Shown here: piece after piece, positions 30,848 to 32,079 of the stretch | How positions within the stretch are numbered: position 1 is the first letter of the stretch | Layout of the letters: each line of letters starts with the position of its first letter | Source: Parabacteroides sp. | GTDB lineage: Bacteria > Bacteroidota > Bacteroidia > Bacteroidales > Tannerellaceae | Assembly (NCBI GenBank): GCA_019411205.1 | Contig: DXRF01000002.1 | Span: 1 to 32,079 of the forward strand | DNA length: 32,079 nucleotides | Reading direction: 5' to 3' | Program-made: the position numbers and the translations under genes | The notes under the pieces: model-generated | What the model saw: the letters and a program-made list of their open reading frames with translations, nothing else | Told to the model about the DNA's origin: nothing | The model's database searches: none

Positions 30848-32068
30848 TTATTCATACCGTATGGCCTCTATCGGATCGAGCTGTGCCGCCTTTTTGGCCG
30901 GATACCATCCGAAGAATACACCGGTGACAGTACAGACGGCGAACGACAGGATGACGCTCCAGGGCTGGATGTAGATCGGAAAGTGAGCGACCCCGTTCAC
31001 GATAAGGGCTGCGCCCACTCCAAAGACTACACCGATCAAACCGCCTGTCACACTGATCAGGATGGACTCGATCAGGAACTGTGCCAGGATGTCGATGCCT
31101 TTTGCTCCGATACTCATGCGGAGGCCGATCTCGCGTGTACGTTCCGTTACGCTGACATACATGATGTTCATGATCCCTATACCGCCTACGAGCAGTGAAA
31201 TACCCGCCACAGCCGCCAACAGCACGGTCATCATATCCGTAGTGCTTGTCAACATCGTGCTCAACTCCTGCTGGCTACGGATGGTAAAATCATCATCATC
31301 GGTATCCTTCAACTTATGGTTGCGGCGGAGTATTTCAGAAATCTCGTCGATGGCCTGGTCGGTGTATTCCTCCTTGAGGGCCGAACAGGTAATGCCTTGC
31401 AGATGGGTGATGGCCAGGACCTTTTTCTGAATAGTTGTGTATGGAGCTAAGATTAGGTCGTCCTGGTCCATTCCCATGCTGTTGTATCCTTTGCTTTCCA
31501 GCACGCCTACGATGCGGAAAGGTAATTTCTGAAAACGTATGACCTTGCCTACTGGGTTGCCGCCGTCAGGGAAGAGGTTATCGACGACGGTCTTGCCGAC
31601 CACGCATACTTTGGCGGCCGTCTGGATATCTTGTTCGGTGAACATGTCGCCATCCTCGACTTTGTAGCGTCGTATCTCCAGGTAGTCAGGACTGATACCG
31701 TAGACTGTGGTCGGGGCGTTGTTGGCGCCGTAGATAGCTTGTCCGCTGCTGTTGACGGAAGGAGAGACGGCGGAGACGAAGCGTGTTTCGTCGACTATAT
31801 CCTCGTAATCCTGTAGCTTCAGGGTTTCCATCGCAGAGGCATCCTGGCGGACACCGCCACGCACATCGGCTCCCGGATGTATCATGATCATGTTGGAGCC
31901 CATCTCGCTGATCTGTGCCTGTATGCTTCGTTTCGAGCCTTGCCCGATGGCGAGCATCGTGATCACGGAGGCCACGCCGATAATGATGCCCAGCATCGTG
32001 AGGAAGCCGCGCAACTTGTTGTTGGCGAGCGCCCGGATAGCTATTTTTATTAGGTTTGTTGTATTCAT
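30848..32068 (-). CDS. MacB-type ABC transporter permease
   Basis: A 406-residue permease. An N-terminal transmembrane helix (about 20-42, FLTMLGIIIGVASVITMLAIGQG) is followed by a large periplasmic MacB_PCD domain (about 45-250) and the C-terminal FtsX-type domain with three transmembrane segments at about 285-310, 330-355 and 365-390. It ends in ...KKAAQLDPIEAIRYE, the usual terminal motif of this family. There is no ATP-binding domain in this protein, so the ATPase and a membrane-fusion partner should be encoded upstream (minus strand), beyond the window edge. MacB-type systems act in mechanotransmission, exporting toxins, peptides or antibiotics rather than transporting through the membrane. 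Complete at both ends. Confidence 0.93.
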   Translation of the reverse strand: MNTTNLIKIAIRALANNKLRGFLTMLGIIIGVASVITMLAIGQGSKRSIQAQISEMGSNMIMIHPGADVRGGVRQDASAMETLKLQDYEDIVDETRFVSAVSPSVNSSGQAIYGANNAPTTVYGISPDYLEIRRYKVEDGDMFTEQDIQTAAKVCVVGKTVVDNLFPDGGNPVGKVIRFQKLPFRIVGVLESKGYNSMGMDQDDLILAPYTTIQKKVLAITHLQGITCSALKEEYTDQAIDEISEILRRNHKLKDTDDDDFTIRSQQELSTMLTSTTDMMTVLLAAVAGISLLVGGIGIMNIMYVSVTERTREIGLRMSIGAKGIDILAQFLIESILISVTGGLIGVVFGVGAALIVNGVAHFPIYIQPWSVILSFAVCTVTGVFFGWYPAKKAAQLDPIEAIRYE

Positions 32069-32079
32069 AACAAATTATC

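Overview
The window reads as a chromosomal segment of a gut Bacteroidales, most likely Parabacteroides or a close relative. Grounds: Bacteroidetes-type promoter boxes (TAnnTTTG with a -33 TTG/TTTG) ahead of several genes, the HU-like/VapE-like gene pair typical of Bacteroidales, DUF4493 and PCMD lipoproteins, a LytTR/LytS-type two-component pair, few Shine-Dalgarno sequences, and housekeeping proteins (MetG, MetY, PBP4-type DacB) with a Bacteroidales look. Genus is an inference; the phylum is firm. No rRNA, CRISPR array, integrase or transposase was found.

Layout. (1) 1-2300: a divergent accessory pair, a VapE/VirE-type P-loop protein (-) and an HU-like protein with a C-terminal extension (+). 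They are separated by a promoter region holding four exact-period 22-bp repeats and bordered on both sides by GGTGAAGG-type words. (2) 2370-12957: an AraC regulator (-) diverging from six co-directional genes: four DUF4493-type lipoproteins (two ending in PCMD or PCMD-like domains), a small outer-membrane beta-barrel and a further PCMD lipoprotein. The intergenic region carries three helically phased copies of one sequence that fit autorepression of the AraC gene and activation of the lipoprotein operon; this is the most interesting regulatory signal in the window. (3) 13052-13715: an overlapping MNT nucleotidyltransferase/HEPN toxin-antitoxin pair with the RX4HXY motif. (4) 13840-17766: a 1308-residue secreted repeat protein with five InlB/Flg_new-type repeats and an apparent T9SS-type C-terminal sorting domain. 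(5) 17830-24119: housekeeping and sugar-nucleotide genes: metG, a DegT-family aminotransferase plus Gfo/Idh/MocA dehydrogenase pair resembling WbpE/WbpB, an Lrp/AsnC regulator and divergent metY. (6) 24251-25606: a YtrA-like GntR regulator translationally coupled to an SPFH/slipin membrane protein, with a palindromic operator over its promoter. (7) 25895-32068: tRNA-Lys(UUU), an AI-2E-family permease, a PBP4-type DD-peptidase, a LytTR response regulator with its sensor kinase, and a MacB-type ABC permease.

How the parts may work together. Region 2 looks like a regulated cell-surface assembly: lipoproteins with paralogous N-terminal domains exported together with a beta-barrel. Its ligand or function is not evident from sequence. 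The MNT/HEPN pair is a self-contained type VII-like module inserted between two secreted-protein loci. The GntR-SPFH pair suggests an envelope-stress or membrane-domain response under autogenous repression. Promoter, operator and terminator calls rest on reading motifs by eye and are marked with modest confidence.
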